Shown: positions 32,482 through 40,489, counted from the stretch's first letter. The stretch is 64,000 nt of DNA from DASUPK01 sp963819715 (GCA_963819715.1 CAWFXE010000003.1:186001-250000); one strand, 5' to 3'. Translations and numbers: made by a program. The notes: generated by a model not told the origin, from the sequence alone.

Positions 32482-33182
32482 CCGGCGGCGCCTTCCCGGC
32501 TCACCCTCATGCTCGCCGCGAGCTCTGGGCCAAGCGGATGGGTCCGCTTCCCGATCTCGACCAGCACGGGGCCGCCGAAGGGCTCCTTGCCCGTAACGGT
32601 GAGCCGCGCGCCGGGCTGGATCGAGCGCTCGGCGAGGTAGCGCAGCATCGAGGCGTCGCTGTCGGAGACCCGCGTGAAGGTTCCGCGCTCCCCCGGATCG
32701 AGATCGGTGAGCGGAACGGACTCGTCCGCGCTCACCGCCAAATCGCGATCGGGAATCGGGTCGCCGTGCGGGTCGAGCGCCGGCTCGCCGAGCTTCGCCG
32801 CGATCAGCTCCTCGAGCTCCTCGGAGATGTGGTGCTCGAGAACCTCCGCCTCCTCATGGACCCGGTCCCAGGGCATGCCGAGAACCTCCGCGAGGAAGAG
32901 CTCGATCAGCCGGTGATGGCGGATCGTCTCCAGAGCGATGCGCCGGCCCTCGGGGGTCAGTCGGGCCCCGTGGTAGGGCTCGTAGGAGACGACGCCCTCC
33001 TCCGCAAGCCGCTTCAGCATCCCCGACGCCGACGCCGGGGTGACGCCCAGGCGGTGCGCGATGTCCGTTGTCCGCACCCCGCCGGCGTCCTTCTCCTGGA
33101 GCTCGTAGATCGCCTTGGCGTAGTTCTCGGCCCCCTCGTTGGTCCGCCGTTTCGGATGCGCGTTGTGAGCCTGGACCGGCAT
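32478..33182 (-). CDS. DtxR/MntR-family metal-dependent transcriptional regulator
   Basis: A 234-residue iron/manganese-dependent repressor. The N-terminal winged helix has NYAKAIYELQEKDAGGVRTTDIA and VTPASASGMLKRLAEEGVV (20-60). The dimer/metal domain has RHHRLIELFLAEVLGMPWDRVHEEAEVLEHHIS (about 84-125) with the expected His/Glu ligands. A C-terminal SH3-like FeoA domain (150-228) is present, as in DtxR/IdeR. Its position immediately upstream of mntH, with a 4-base overlap, makes Mn2+ uptake the natural target. A candidate operator lies just upstream at 33215-33228. Confidence 0.92.
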   Translation of the reverse strand: MPVQAHNAHPKRRTNEGAENYAKAIYELQEKDAGGVRTTDIAHRLGVTPASASGMLKRLAEEGVVSYEPYHGARLTPEGRRIALETIRHHRLIELFLAEVLGMPWDRVHEEAEVLEHHISEELEELIAAKLGEPALDPHGDPIPDRDLAVSADESVPLTDLDPGERGTFTRVSDSDASMLRYLAERSIQPGARLTVTGKEPFGGPVLVEIGKRTHPLGPELAASMRVSREGAAG

Positions 33183-33214
33183 CCGCGGTATTGAAGCACA
33201 TACGAACTCAGAAT

Positions 33215-33228
33215 TTAGGGGTAACTAA
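33215..33228. promoter_or_regulatory. Candidate DtxR/MntR operator
   Basis: The 14-base TTAGGGGTAACTAA begins with TTAG and ends with its complement CTAA, close to the ends of the DtxR/IdeR box (TTAGG...CCTAA). It sits about 33 bases upstream of the regulator start, a good place for autoregulation. The centre is not palindromic, so support is moderate. Confidence 0.45.
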
Positions 33229-33285
33229 CTTCTGGATGGCCCCGAGCCTTGGAAGCCGACCGACGGCGCGACCTACAATCGGCTC

Positions 33286-34242
33286 GTGACCGAGACGGCG
33301 ACCCAGGTCGAGCTGGATGGGCAGTACCGCGCCCTGCGCGAAGAGGCCGGCTTTCTCACCAGGGACCGGACGGCGCTGTCGGTGAACGGCCCTGACGCAG
33401 CCGAGTACCTGCAGGGGCAACTCACCAACGACACCGAGGCGCTCGAGCCCGGGCGGGGTTGCTACGCGGCGCTGCTCGACCGGAAGGGTCACCTGACCTC
33501 CGACCTGCGCGTCCTTCGCCTGGAGGGCGGCGACTTCTTCTGCGACCTGGAGCCGGCTGCCGCCGAAACCGTGCTGAAGCACCTGCGGACGTACAGCATC
33601 GGCCGGGAGGTGGAGATCGCGGACGCCACGGACGAATGGGCGGTGATCTCGGTCATCGGCCCTCGCGCCGCCGACCTCTCGGGCTTCGAGGGCATCGGAC
33701 CCGAGCACTCCCAGAGGTTCCGCCAGTGGGACGGCATCGACGTGCTCGGCGTGGCCACGGACGCGGGCGTCGACCTGATCGTGAAGGCCGAGGACGCGGA
33801 GAGCATCGAGGCTGCCCTCGAGACGGTGGGCGCCGTCCGGGTGGGCGACGAGGCGGCCGAGATCATTCGCATCGAGTCCGGCAGGCCGAGGTTCGCGCTG
33901 GACATGGGCGCCGAGCACATGCCCGCGGAAGCGGGCATCGTGGAGCGCGCCGTCAACTTCGAGAAGGGGTGCTACATCGGCCAGGAGCCGGTGGCCCGCC
34001 TCCACTACCGCGGCAAGCCGAACCGGACGCTTCGCGGATTGCGCCTCAGCGCCGCCGCCGCGCACGGCGAACCCCTACTCCTCGGCGAAAAGGAGGTCGG
34101 TGCGATCGGCACGGCCTGCCTCTCCCCCGCCCACGGCCCCATAGCGCTGGCGATCGTCAGGCGCGAGGCCGAGGTGGGCGAGAACCTCGCGGTGGGCGAC
34201 GGCTCGACCACAGCTGAGGTCGTCGAGCTGCCTTTCGGCTAG
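33286..34242 (+). CDS. ygfZ: Folate-binding protein YgfZ (GcvT-like)
   Basis: A 318-residue GcvT-fold protein. The N-terminus has ALSVNGPDAAEYLQGQLTND (residues 26-45). The diagnostic YgfZ motif KGCYIGQE is at 226-233, followed by PVARLHYRG. YgfZ/IBA57 proteins help assemble or repair Fe-S clusters, e.g. in radical-SAM enzymes, with folate. They lack glycine-cleavage activity. It starts with GTG 33286 and is divergent from the dtxR-mntH unit. The next gene, a small lipoprotein, starts 12 bases later and may be co-transcribed. Confidence 0.92.
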   Translation: MTETATQVELDGQYRALREEAGFLTRDRTALSVNGPDAAEYLQGQLTNDTEALEPGRGCYAALLDRKGHLTSDLRVLRLEGGDFFCDLEPAAAETVLKHLRTYSIGREVEIADATDEWAVISVIGPRAADLSGFEGIGPEHSQRFRQWDGIDVLGVATDAGVDLIVKAEDAESIEAALETVGAVRVGDEAAEIIRIESGRPRFALDMGAEHMPAEAGIVERAVNFEKGCYIGQEPVARLHYRGKPNRTLRGLRLSAAAAHGEPLLLGEKEVGAIGTACLSPAHGPIALAIVRREAEVGENLAVGDGSTTAEVVELPFG

Positions 34243-34254
34243 ATTCCTCGGCGC

Positions 34255-34689
34255 ATGCTGCGGAGGAGGGGCAGAGCGCTGAGCTTGCCGGATTATCCGG
34301 CGGCGGTTTTTGTGGCCGCCGTTTGTGTGGTCGCGCTTGTCGCCGGTTGCGGCCGCAACGACTTCAACAACGACCCCCGGCCGCCGATTCCGGCCGAGGT
34401 CAGCGCGAAGTTCGCGACCGACGGCGTGGTTGTCTCACCCAAGGAGTTCGGCGCGGGTCTTGCCAACCTCACGGTCGCCAACCTGACCAACGACACCGGA
34501 AGGCTGGTGATCCGTGGTCCGGTGGACGCCACCTCCGACCCGATCTCGCCGGGCGACGCGGACACGATGAAGCTCCAGATGAAGACCGGAAGCTACGTGG
34601 CGAGCGTCGACGGCATCGCGGCGCGCGCGTTCAACTTCACCGTCGGGCCCGAGCGCCCGTCCGGTCAGAACGACCTGCTGCTGCCCTAG
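34255..34689 (+). CDS. Small predicted lipoprotein
   Basis: A 144-residue secreted lipoprotein. A hydrophobic signal (about 15-31) ends in the lipobox ALVAGC with Cys32. The mature part is a small beta-sandwich-like domain: VVVSPKEFGAGLANLTVANL, TGRLVIRGPVDATSD, MKLQMKTGSYVASVDGIAARAFNFTVG. The pattern resembles cupredoxin-like or small Ig-like folds, but no copper ligands are evident. It is 12 bases downstream of ygfZ. Its stop overlaps that of the convergent unknown gene by 3 bases. Confidence 0.78.
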   Translation: MLRRRGRALSLPDYPAAVFVAAVCVVALVAGCGRNDFNNDPRPPIPAEVSAKFATDGVVVSPKEFGAGLANLTVANLTNDTGRLVIRGPVDATSDPISPGDADTMKLQMKTGSYVASVDGIAARAFNFTVGPERPSGQNDLLLP

Positions 34690-35141
34690 GGACTCAGCGA
34701 GAACGGGCCGCTCTTGACGGTCTGCTCCGGGTTGTCGTCGACCTGGATGCCAAGGGTTGCTCCCTTCGGCACGGTCGCCGTGCCGGTGATCGCACCGGTG
34801 CCGCCCTGGAGGTTGAACTGAACCCCGCCGGCGCTGGTGAGGTTCACCTCCTGGGGAAGGAAGAACCCGCCCCCGACATTGGGACCGACGACGTACGACG
34901 CCTCGTCCCCCGCATCGAGCACCAGGCTCCACGGGGAGTTGAACTTGACATCGGTCTTGGCCCCCGGGGGAGCCACATGTACGTCAATGGCCATCGAGTG
35001 GACGTCGCCGCCGCCGGAGGGATCGATGAAGAGATGGGCGTCCCCGAAGCTCGGCGGCGGATCGATGTCGTCGTCCGGCAGGCTGGTATAGGCCGGATCG
35101 CTCAGCTCGAAGATGGCCGTGTCGCCCGAGCGGCGCCCTGC
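34686..35141 (-). pseudogene. Unknown protein, open frame without start codon (downstream of an in-frame TAG)
   Basis: The frame is open from just after TAG (35142-35144) to the stop at 34686. There is coding character from the beginning (DTAIFELSDPAYTSLPDDD, FGDAHLFIDPSGGGDVHS), but the first ATG is 34994. The C-terminal part is a beta-rich domain (WSLVLDAGDEASYVVGPNVG, QEVNLTSAGGVQFNLQGG, PEQTVKSGPFSLSP). I do not recognise it. The 5' side in the same frame is the small ORF at 35142-35342, so the two may be one gene of about 219 codons broken by a nonsense change or error. The alternative is a short gene starting at 34994. Confidence 0.5.
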
Positions 35142-35342
35142 CTATCGCCGATTTTGGCGAGGCGCCTGGGGTTCACCCACCAGGCGAGGCATCACGAGAT
35201 TGAGCATCAACTCGAGGCGGGCGAAGCCGCCGACGTGCTCGGGAGACCCAAGCGTCTGCGTAACCCGGGCCGGGTCAACACGATGTAGGCCCGCGCCGCC
35301 GCCGCTGCGCCGCGGCAGTCTGCTGTTCTCGGACGCTTCCAT
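35142..35342 (-). CDS. Small ORF, 66 residues, in frame with the downstream unknown gene
   Basis: Starts at ATG 35342 (MEASENSRLPRR) and ends with TAG at 35142. The middle, HRVDPARVTQTLGSPEHV, reads like real coding sequence; no domain is recognised. Its first codons repeat those of the gene at 35428-36702 (MEASEKPQLP), and the DNA match extends over start codon and neighbours (see repeats). It may be a separate short protein or the N-terminus of the following gene, interrupted by TAG. Confidence 0.45.
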   Translation of the reverse strand: MEASENSRLPRRSGGGAGLHRVDPARVTQTLGSPEHVGGFARLELMLNLVMPRLVGEPQAPRQNRR

Positions 35343-35343
35343 G
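35312..35343. repeat. Copy 1 of a start-region repeat
   Basis: The blocks gcggcagt and ttctcggacgcttccatg are separated by 6 bases, exactly as in copy 2 at 36672-36703. In both copies the sequence covers the reverse-strand start codon and encodes MEASE-x3-LP. Confidence 0.7.
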
Positions 35344-35427
35344 CTTCCTCTGTTGTCTCTTTCGTCCGCGGGTGCGCCGGCCATGATCGCCTAAATGGTG
35401 GTTGGACGGAATTTCCGGTGCGTCAAA

Positions 35428-36702
35428 TTACGCCGCCCCGTCGAGTGCGTCGGCGATCAGGCTGTCCGCCCGCGCCAGGGCCGCCTTCGCCCCCTCCTCC
35501 ATCACGCTCAGGGACGACTCGATGCTGTCGGCGTTCTTCCGCATGCCCGTGAGGGCCTGCCTGGCGGTCTTCAGCGACTCGAGCGCCCGCCGCGTCTCGT
35601 CGATCGCCTCCTTCATGGCAGGGGCGTCGAGCGAGAGGTCGTCCTGCCGCGCGGCCAGGGCGCGGGCCCGGGCGACGCCGTACGCGGCCTCCAGGATGTT
35701 GCGCTCGGGCTCTTCTCTGTCGACAGCGACGATCAGCTTGTTGCCCTCGTACTCGACCAGGCTCTGTGTCTTCGCGGGGACGTTCTCCTCGGAGGCGACG
35801 ACGAGCACCGCGTAGTCCGCGCCGCGGTCGTCGATCGAGCCGTTCAGCACCTCCCAGGCCTTCGGACGGGTGAGCTGGCTGTCCTTGGGGTCGAAGGCGA
35901 TCTTCGCGAGGCAGGGCCCGGCGCCGGCGCCGATCTCCACCAGCGTGTCGCCCTTCTTGCCGCGGGTCTCGGCCGCCAGGTCGCCGACGTGGTGCGCGAT
36001 GTCGCCTCGCGCGGTGGCGATCTCATCGAGCAGCCCGTGAATCCGCTCCTCGAAGTCGCGGCCCTTCGCGGTGCCCCGAGACTGCTCGGCCTCGAGCTCC
36101 TCCTTCGCACCGAGACGCTCCCGGAGCGCGGTGAGCTCGGCGGTCATCGCCTCGATCCGCTCGCGATCCTGAGCGTGTTCGTGTTGCTGTGACTCCTGCG
36201 ATCCCTTGACCGCCCGGACCACCGCCTCCTTGAAGTCGGAGAGCGGGTTCGCGCCGTCCTGCGCGGAGAACTGCTTGGCGAGCTGATCACGCTGGTGCTG
36301 CATCGCGGCGACGAGCAGCTCCTTGATCTGCTGCTGCACCGAGCCGCTGCGCTCGCTGTCGAAGCTGTCGGCGAGCCGCTCGACGAAGTCGCCCTGCCCT
36401 TCCTCGATCACGCCGCCCAGCCGGTCGGCGAGCGGCCCGATCTGGCGCTCGAGCTCGGCCTTCACGTAGTCGACGTTCGCCGCGGTCCCCTCGCTCTCGA
36501 TCACGCGGGTGCCGATCTCGATCGCCCGCGTCACGGTCTCCGAGGGCTGGTGCCCCTCGCCGACCTGCTCCTGAATGACCCGCGCGGCCGCGGGGTCGTT
36601 GATCTCGAGCCGCTCGATCACCAGGCGGTCTCCGATTGCGCGCACCGCGCCATCGGAGCGATCGGCCTCGAGCGGCAGTTGGGGTTTCTCGGACGCTTCC
36701 AT
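35428..36702 (-). CDS. Coiled-coil protein with DUF2130-like (PD-(D/E)XK-type) C-terminal domain
   Basis: A 424-residue protein. Residues 30-120 are helical; about 120-215 form a coiled coil (QQQIKELLVAAMQHQRDQL, HEHAQDRERIEAMTAELTALRER). A domain starting KGRDFEERIHGLLDEIA at about 222 continues with GDIAHHVGDLAAETRGKKGD, CLAKIAFDPKDSQLT and ADYAVLVVASEENVP. The order resembles the DUF2130/RmuC-like nuclease fold, with FDPKDS at the place of the usual ESK/DAK. A second coiled coil ends the protein. Function is unknown; a DNA or cell-wall role is only inference. The stop is 85 bases from the small ORF. The start region is repeated at 35312-35343. Confidence 0.65.
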   Translation of the reverse strand: MEASEKPQLPLEADRSDGAVRAIGDRLVIERLEINDPAAARVIQEQVGEGHQPSETVTRAIEIGTRVIESEGTAANVDYVKAELERQIGPLADRLGGVIEEGQGDFVERLADSFDSERSGSVQQQIKELLVAAMQHQRDQLAKQFSAQDGANPLSDFKEAVVRAVKGSQESQQHEHAQDRERIEAMTAELTALRERLGAKEELEAEQSRGTAKGRDFEERIHGLLDEIATARGDIAHHVGDLAAETRGKKGDTLVEIGAGAGPCLAKIAFDPKDSQLTRPKAWEVLNGSIDDRGADYAVLVVASEENVPAKTQSLVEYEGNKLIVAVDREEPERNILEAAYGVARARALAARQDDLSLDAPAMKEAIDETRRALESLKTARQALTGMRKNADSIESSLSVMEEGAKAALARADSLIADALDGAA

Positions 36703-36703
36703 G
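36672..36703. repeat. Copy 2 of a start-region repeat
   Basis: Carries the same two blocks, with the same spacing, as 35312-35343. It covers the start codon of the DUF2130-like gene on the reverse strand. Confidence 0.7.
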
Positions 36704-36798
36704 GACCTTCGAACGTAGTCGGGGGTCCGGACGGGAACCTGACATGGGTGGGTTGACTACGATCCACGCGTCCAACGACCACCGACGCGGGAGTCACA

Positions 36799-38055
36799 TT
36801 GGCCGTAGAGATCGCCGACGTATCCAAGCTCGATGTCCAGCCGGGCGAGCTGCCCGAGAAGATGGCCGCCTGGGTCATCCGCCCGGAGCGCGAGGGAGAG
36901 CCCAAGGACGCCTTCCAGGTGGAGGAGATCGAGGTGCCGGAGCCCGGCGCCTTCGAGGTGATCGTGCGCGTGATGGCCGCCGGGGTGAACTTCAACAACG
37001 TCTGGGCTGCACTCGGCAAGCCCGTGTCGGTCTTCGGCTACGGCGACCACGAGGAGTACGGCCACCACATCGGCGGCTCCGACGCCTCGGGGATCGTCTG
37101 GAAGGTCGGCGAGGGCGTCACCAAGTGGAAGCCCGGCGACGAGGTCGTGATCCACTGCAACCAGGCCTCCTACGAGGACGTCGAGGTCCACGGGCTCGAC
37201 CCGCTCGCGGCGCCCAGCCAGATGATCTGGGGCTACGAGACGACCTGGGGCTCCTTCGCCCAGTTCACCAAGGTGCAGGCGCAGCAGCTGCTGCCGAAGC
37301 CGAGCAACCTCTCCTGGGCCGAGTCCTCGGCCTACGGGCTCACCTACTTCACCGCCTACAGGATGCTGATGGACCAATGCAAGCTCCAGGCTGGCCACAA
37401 CGTCCTGATCTGGGGCGCCGCCGGGGGCCTCGGCGTCTTCGCGACCCAGCTGTGCAAGGCCGCCGGGGCGAACGCCGTTGGCGTCGTCTCCTCGGACGAG
37501 AAGGGCGAGCTGGTCAAGCGCCTCGGCGCGGTCGACTACATCAACCGCAACGAGTTCGCCGGCATGATGCGAAAGGGCGGCGAGACGCCGGACGAAGAGA
37601 AGGCGCGCTTCAAGGAATCACGCGGCTTCGCCAAGAAGGTGAAGGAGATCCTCGGCGACTCGCCCGACATCGTCTTCGAGCACGTCGGCCAGGCGACCTT
37701 CCCCACCTCCGTCTTCGTCGTCAAGCCGTTCGGGAAGGTGGTCATCTGCGGCGCCACCTCCGGCTACACGCTCGATTTCGACGTGCGCTACCTGTGGATG
37801 CGCCAGAAGCAGATCATCGGCTCGCACTTCGCGAACGCGTACGAGTGCATGCGCGCGAACCAGCTGATGGCCGAGGGCAAGATCCAGCCGGTGCTGTGGC
37901 GCGTGATGGGCTTCGAGGGAGTCGGCGAGGCGCATCAGTTGCTCCACGAGAACAAGCACCTCGGCAAGATCTCGATCCTCGTCGGAGCAACCAGCGAGGA
38001 CGAGGGCAAGACTGAGGACGGCCCCGGCGCGATTCGCGCCGAGGTGGGCGCCTGA
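36799..38055 (+). CDS. ccr: Crotonyl-CoA carboxylase/reductase
   Basis: A 418-residue medium-chain reductase, full length for Ccr. It reductively carboxylates crotonyl-CoA with NADPH and CO2 to (2S)-ethylmalonyl-CoA, the key step of the ethylmalonyl-CoA pathway. Typical blocks are PGAFEVIVRVMAAGVNFNNVWAA (about 48-70, including the CO2-site Asn), HHIGGSDASGIVW, GYETTWGSFAQFTKV, NVLIWGAAGGLGVFATQL (NADPH) and a late VVICGATSGYTLDFDVRYLW, HFANAYECMRAN. The start is TTG 36799. It overlaps the next small gene by one base (TGATG). Ethylmalonyl-CoA mutase lies 3.6 kb downstream. Confidence 0.94.
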   Translation: MAVEIADVSKLDVQPGELPEKMAAWVIRPEREGEPKDAFQVEEIEVPEPGAFEVIVRVMAAGVNFNNVWAALGKPVSVFGYGDHEEYGHHIGGSDASGIVWKVGEGVTKWKPGDEVVIHCNQASYEDVEVHGLDPLAAPSQMIWGYETTWGSFAQFTKVQAQQLLPKPSNLSWAESSAYGLTYFTAYRMLMDQCKLQAGHNVLIWGAAGGLGVFATQLCKAAGANAVGVVSSDEKGELVKRLGAVDYINRNEFAGMMRKGGETPDEEKARFKESRGFAKKVKEILGDSPDIVFEHVGQATFPTSVFVVKPFGKVVICGATSGYTLDFDVRYLWMRQKQIIGSHFANAYECMRANQLMAEGKIQPVLWRVMGFEGVGEAHQLLHENKHLGKISILVGATSEDEGKTEDGPGAIRAEVGA

Positions 38056-38372
38056 TGGCGGACGCATCGCAGAACGGCGTGCTCGAGGTGGTCTACATCG
38101 AGTGGCACATCCACCCGTTTCGGGCGGATCGCTGGTACGAGATCTGGGAGCCCGCAGCTGCCCGGGCGATGGCGTTCGGCGCGAAGGGCTGGTCGCTGAC
38201 CCGCAACGAGGAGGACCCGCTGCACTTCCGGCAGGCGTCAGTCTGGGACAAGCACGAGGACTGGGAGCGCTACTGGTACTCGGATGAGATCGCCGCGATG
38301 CGCGAAGAGGCGGTCAGCTACTACAACAAGCCGGTCCTCCCCGTCTGGCACACGCTGATCGCCGGCGAGTAG
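38055..38372 (+). CDS. Small dimeric alpha/beta-barrel-like protein coupled to ccr
   Basis: A 105-residue cytoplasmic protein. The beginning is VLEVVYIEWHIHPFRADRWYEIW, followed by AAARAMAFGAKGWSLTRNEEDPLHFRQASVW and KHEDWERYWYSDEIAAMREEAV, ending WHTLIAGE. The strand-helix pattern and Trp/His content fit the ABM/dimeric ferredoxin-like barrel of small monooxygenases and stress-induced proteins. ATG 38055 shares a base with the ccr stop, so it must be translated in step with Ccr. No known Ccr partner of this kind comes to mind. Confidence 0.7.
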   Translation: MADASQNGVLEVVYIEWHIHPFRADRWYEIWEPAAARAMAFGAKGWSLTRNEEDPLHFRQASVWDKHEDWERYWYSDEIAAMREEAVSYYNKPVLPVWHTLIAGE

Positions 38373-38411
38373 CTACTTAGCCGGCTTCCTCGTGTTCCTT
38401 CATTGCCTGCG

Positions 38412-39176
38412 ATGAAGCCCGTCCGCCGGAACCTGCGCTTGGCCCTGCTCGCCGCCGCCGCGGCGTCGCTTCTCCTCGTCCCCGCAGCCGCCCAAGCGAG
38501 GGTGAGCGGCTCGCTGAGCGGCAGCCTCCTCACCGTCACCGGCAGCAAGGGCTCCGACCACATCACGGTCGCCTGCAGGAACGGCGCGGCAAAGGTGAAC
38601 GGCAAGGATCCGCGGACGGGGGCAATCGCCTGCTCGAAGGTCTCCGAGGTCGACGTCGTCTCAGGGGCCGGCAACGATCGGGTCGATCTCTCCGGCGTCG
38701 GCCCCGACAACGGCTTTGGCCAGCGCGATCTGCCCGGCGGGTTCGGACACGGCACCGGCGCCGCGGCCGACCTCGGCGCGGGGAACGACCGCTACGCGGG
38801 CGGCGCCTCCGCGTTCAACCTGGTGCTGGCCGGTGCGGGAAACGACCGCCTGACCGGCGGGCGCGTCCGCGACAGCCTGCAGGGCGGCGGCGGTGACGAC
38901 ACCGTCGCGGCCGGCGCGGGGCGAGACATCCTGCTCGGCAACGCGGGCAACGACAAGCTCAACGGGGGCGCCGACGACGACCTCCTCAGCGGCAACGCCG
39001 GCGACGACCTGCTGATCGGCGGGGCGGGTGCGGACCTCCTCGGAGGCGGCGCGGGAATGGATCGCCTCTTCGGCGGTCCCGGCCCGGACCAGCTGATCGG
39101 CGGGGCGGGCAAGGACCGCCTCAACGGCGGTCCGGGCAACGACACCCAAGCCCAGGACTCCCCGAGCAAGAAGTAG
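38412..39176 (+). CDS. Secreted RTX-like calcium-binding repeat protein
   Basis: About 254 residues from ATG 38412 (an in-frame TTG lies 9 bases upstream). A signal peptide ends near AAAQARV (about 32). Glycine-rich nonapeptides of the hemolysin type (GGxGxDxLx) occupy roughly 130-245: GAGNDRLTGG, GGGDDTVAAG, GNAGNDKLNGG, DDDLLSGNAGDDLLIGG, GAGADLLGGG and GPGPDQLIGG. These form a calcium-stabilised beta-roll outside the cell. There is no catalytic domain. It is a single gene between the ccr unit and an amidase. Confidence 0.85.
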   Translation: MKPVRRNLRLALLAAAAASLLLVPAAAQARVSGSLSGSLLTVTGSKGSDHITVACRNGAAKVNGKDPRTGAIACSKVSEVDVVSGAGNDRVDLSGVGPDNGFGQRDLPGGFGHGTGAAADLGAGNDRYAGGASAFNLVLAGAGNDRLTGGRVRDSLQGGGGDDTVAAGAGRDILLGNAGNDKLNGGADDDLLSGNAGDDLLIGGAGADLLGGGAGMDRLFGGPGPDQLIGGAGKDRLNGGPGNDTQAQDSPSKK

Positions 39177-39189
39177 AGAAGATGGGCGG

Positions 39190-40353
39190 GTGACCGCCGA
39201 CCCGCTTTGCGCGCTGGTACCGGGCTGGGAACCGCCCACTCAGAGCGGAACGGGGCCCCTGGAAGGCCTGAGCCTCGTCGTCAAGGACGTGATCGACGTG
39301 GCCGGTGCTGTCACGGGGGGCGGCAATCCGGACTGGGCGGCGGCGCACGCGCCGGCCGCCCGGAGCGCACCGGCGGTCACCGCTCTGACGGACGCTGGAG
39401 CGAGGATGGCGCCAAAGGGACAGTGCGCCGAGTTCGCCTTCAGCCTGAGCGGGAACAACTCCCACTTCGGAATGCCGCGCAACGCCGCGGCTCCGGATCG
39501 CGATCCCGGCGGCTCGACGAGCGGCCCCGCGTCGGCGGTCTCGGGCGGTCTCTGCGAGCTCGGCCTGGGGACGGACACGCTCGGTTCGATCCGGGTTCCG
39601 GCGTCGTACTGCGGGATCTACGGCTTCCGCCCCACCCACGGCCGAATCCCTGTTGACGGAGTGATGCCACTCGCCCAGACATTCGACACGGTGGGCCTGC
39701 TCGCCGACGAGCCCGAGCGGCTGCAACGCGCCGCCGAGACCCTCCTCGGCGAGGCGATCGCCTCGGCGACCCCGCCGTCGCGGCTGCTGCTCTCCCCCAT
39801 TCTGCTCTCAGCGGCCGAGCCCGATGTGGCCGACGCGACGCGCGCGGCGGCACGCGATCTGGCGGCTCGGCTGGGCGCCGAGCTCGCCGAGACTCGGGTT
39901 CTGGACGAATCCCCATCGCCCACCGACGGGATGGCCGCCTTCAACGTCCTTCAGGGCCTCCAGGTGTGGCGTAACTACGGTCAGTGGATCGAGAGCTCCG
40001 GTCCATCGCTGGGACCGGACATCGCCGCCCGCTTCGAGCGAGCCGCAGGGTTCAGCTCGGCGGACGGCGAGAAGGCCGCGCCCGTCGCGCAGGCGATCGC
40101 CGCGGCGGTGGCGCGACTCGGAGGTGGCGATGCCCTGGTTCTGCCCACCACCGGCACACCCGCGCCGGGTCGCGACGCCGGCGACGAGGAGAGGGAGCGC
40201 GCACGCGTATCCGCCGGGCAGCTGACCTCGATCGCGACCCTCGCCGGCTCTCCGGCGATCTCGATGCCGCTGCTCACCGTCGCCGGCCTGCCGGTGGGCA
40301 TCAGCCTGGTCGGCCCTCCCGGAAGCGACTCGAGCCTGCTCGCCGCGACCTAG
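39190..40353 (+). CDS. Amidase signature-family hydrolase
   Basis: A 387-residue amidase that begins with GTG 39190, 13 bases after the RTX-like gene. The Ser-Ser-Lys triad is visible: Lys in LSLVVKDVIDVAG (about 31), the glycine/serine loop DPGGSTSGPASAVSGG (about 105-120) and LGLGTDTLGSIRVPASYCG with the acylated Ser. GatA-like sequence continues with FRPTHGRIPVDGV and LTVAGLPVGISLVGPP. It hydrolyses amides, perhaps of aryl or allophanate type, in the cytoplasm. It lacks neighbours of the GatCAB complex. Its stop overlaps the small convergent ORF by 3 bases. Confidence 0.87.
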   Translation: MTADPLCALVPGWEPPTQSGTGPLEGLSLVVKDVIDVAGAVTGGGNPDWAAAHAPAARSAPAVTALTDAGARMAPKGQCAEFAFSLSGNNSHFGMPRNAAAPDRDPGGSTSGPASAVSGGLCELGLGTDTLGSIRVPASYCGIYGFRPTHGRIPVDGVMPLAQTFDTVGLLADEPERLQRAAETLLGEAIASATPPSRLLLSPILLSAAEPDVADATRAAARDLAARLGAELAETRVLDESPSPTDGMAAFNVLQGLQVWRNYGQWIESSGPSLGPDIAARFERAAGFSSADGEKAAPVAQAIAAAVARLGGGDALVLPTTGTPAPGRDAGDEERERARVSAGQLTSIATLAGSPAISMPLLTVAGLPVGISLVGPPGSDSSLLAAT

Positions 40354-40478
40354 TCAGCCCACCAGTCGCGCTTGCCCTCGACGTCCTCGCGCCGACGGTC
40401 GCCGAGACTGGGCGCGCCGTCGAAGTTGGGACCGACGTGCTCCAGGTCCTCCTTGAGGTTCCTGTGCGTGAACGGCAC
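40350..40478 (-). CDS. Small ORF (42 residues) downstream of clpS
   Basis: GTG 40478 to TAG 40350. The protein is short and polar: PFTHRNLKEDLEHVGPNFDG, then GAPSLGDRRREDVEGKRDWW and Ala-Asp at the end. The NLKED...APxL pattern resembles the N-terminal signature of small cupin-linked proteins in related actinobacteria, but here it ends before any barrel. It starts 12 bases after the stop of clpS, so it could be translated from the same mRNA. Codon choice looks coding. Function unknown. Confidence 0.5.
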   Translation of the reverse strand: MPFTHRNLKEDLEHVGPNFDGAPSLGDRRREDVEGKRDWWAD

Positions 40479-40489
40479 GGCCGCGAGAC

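Noticed and set aside
38412..39176. Glycine-rich repeats as a CRISPR or DNA tandem array
   Set aside because: The repeats are protein-level RTX nonapeptides with varied DNA; no identical repeat/spacer structure exists.
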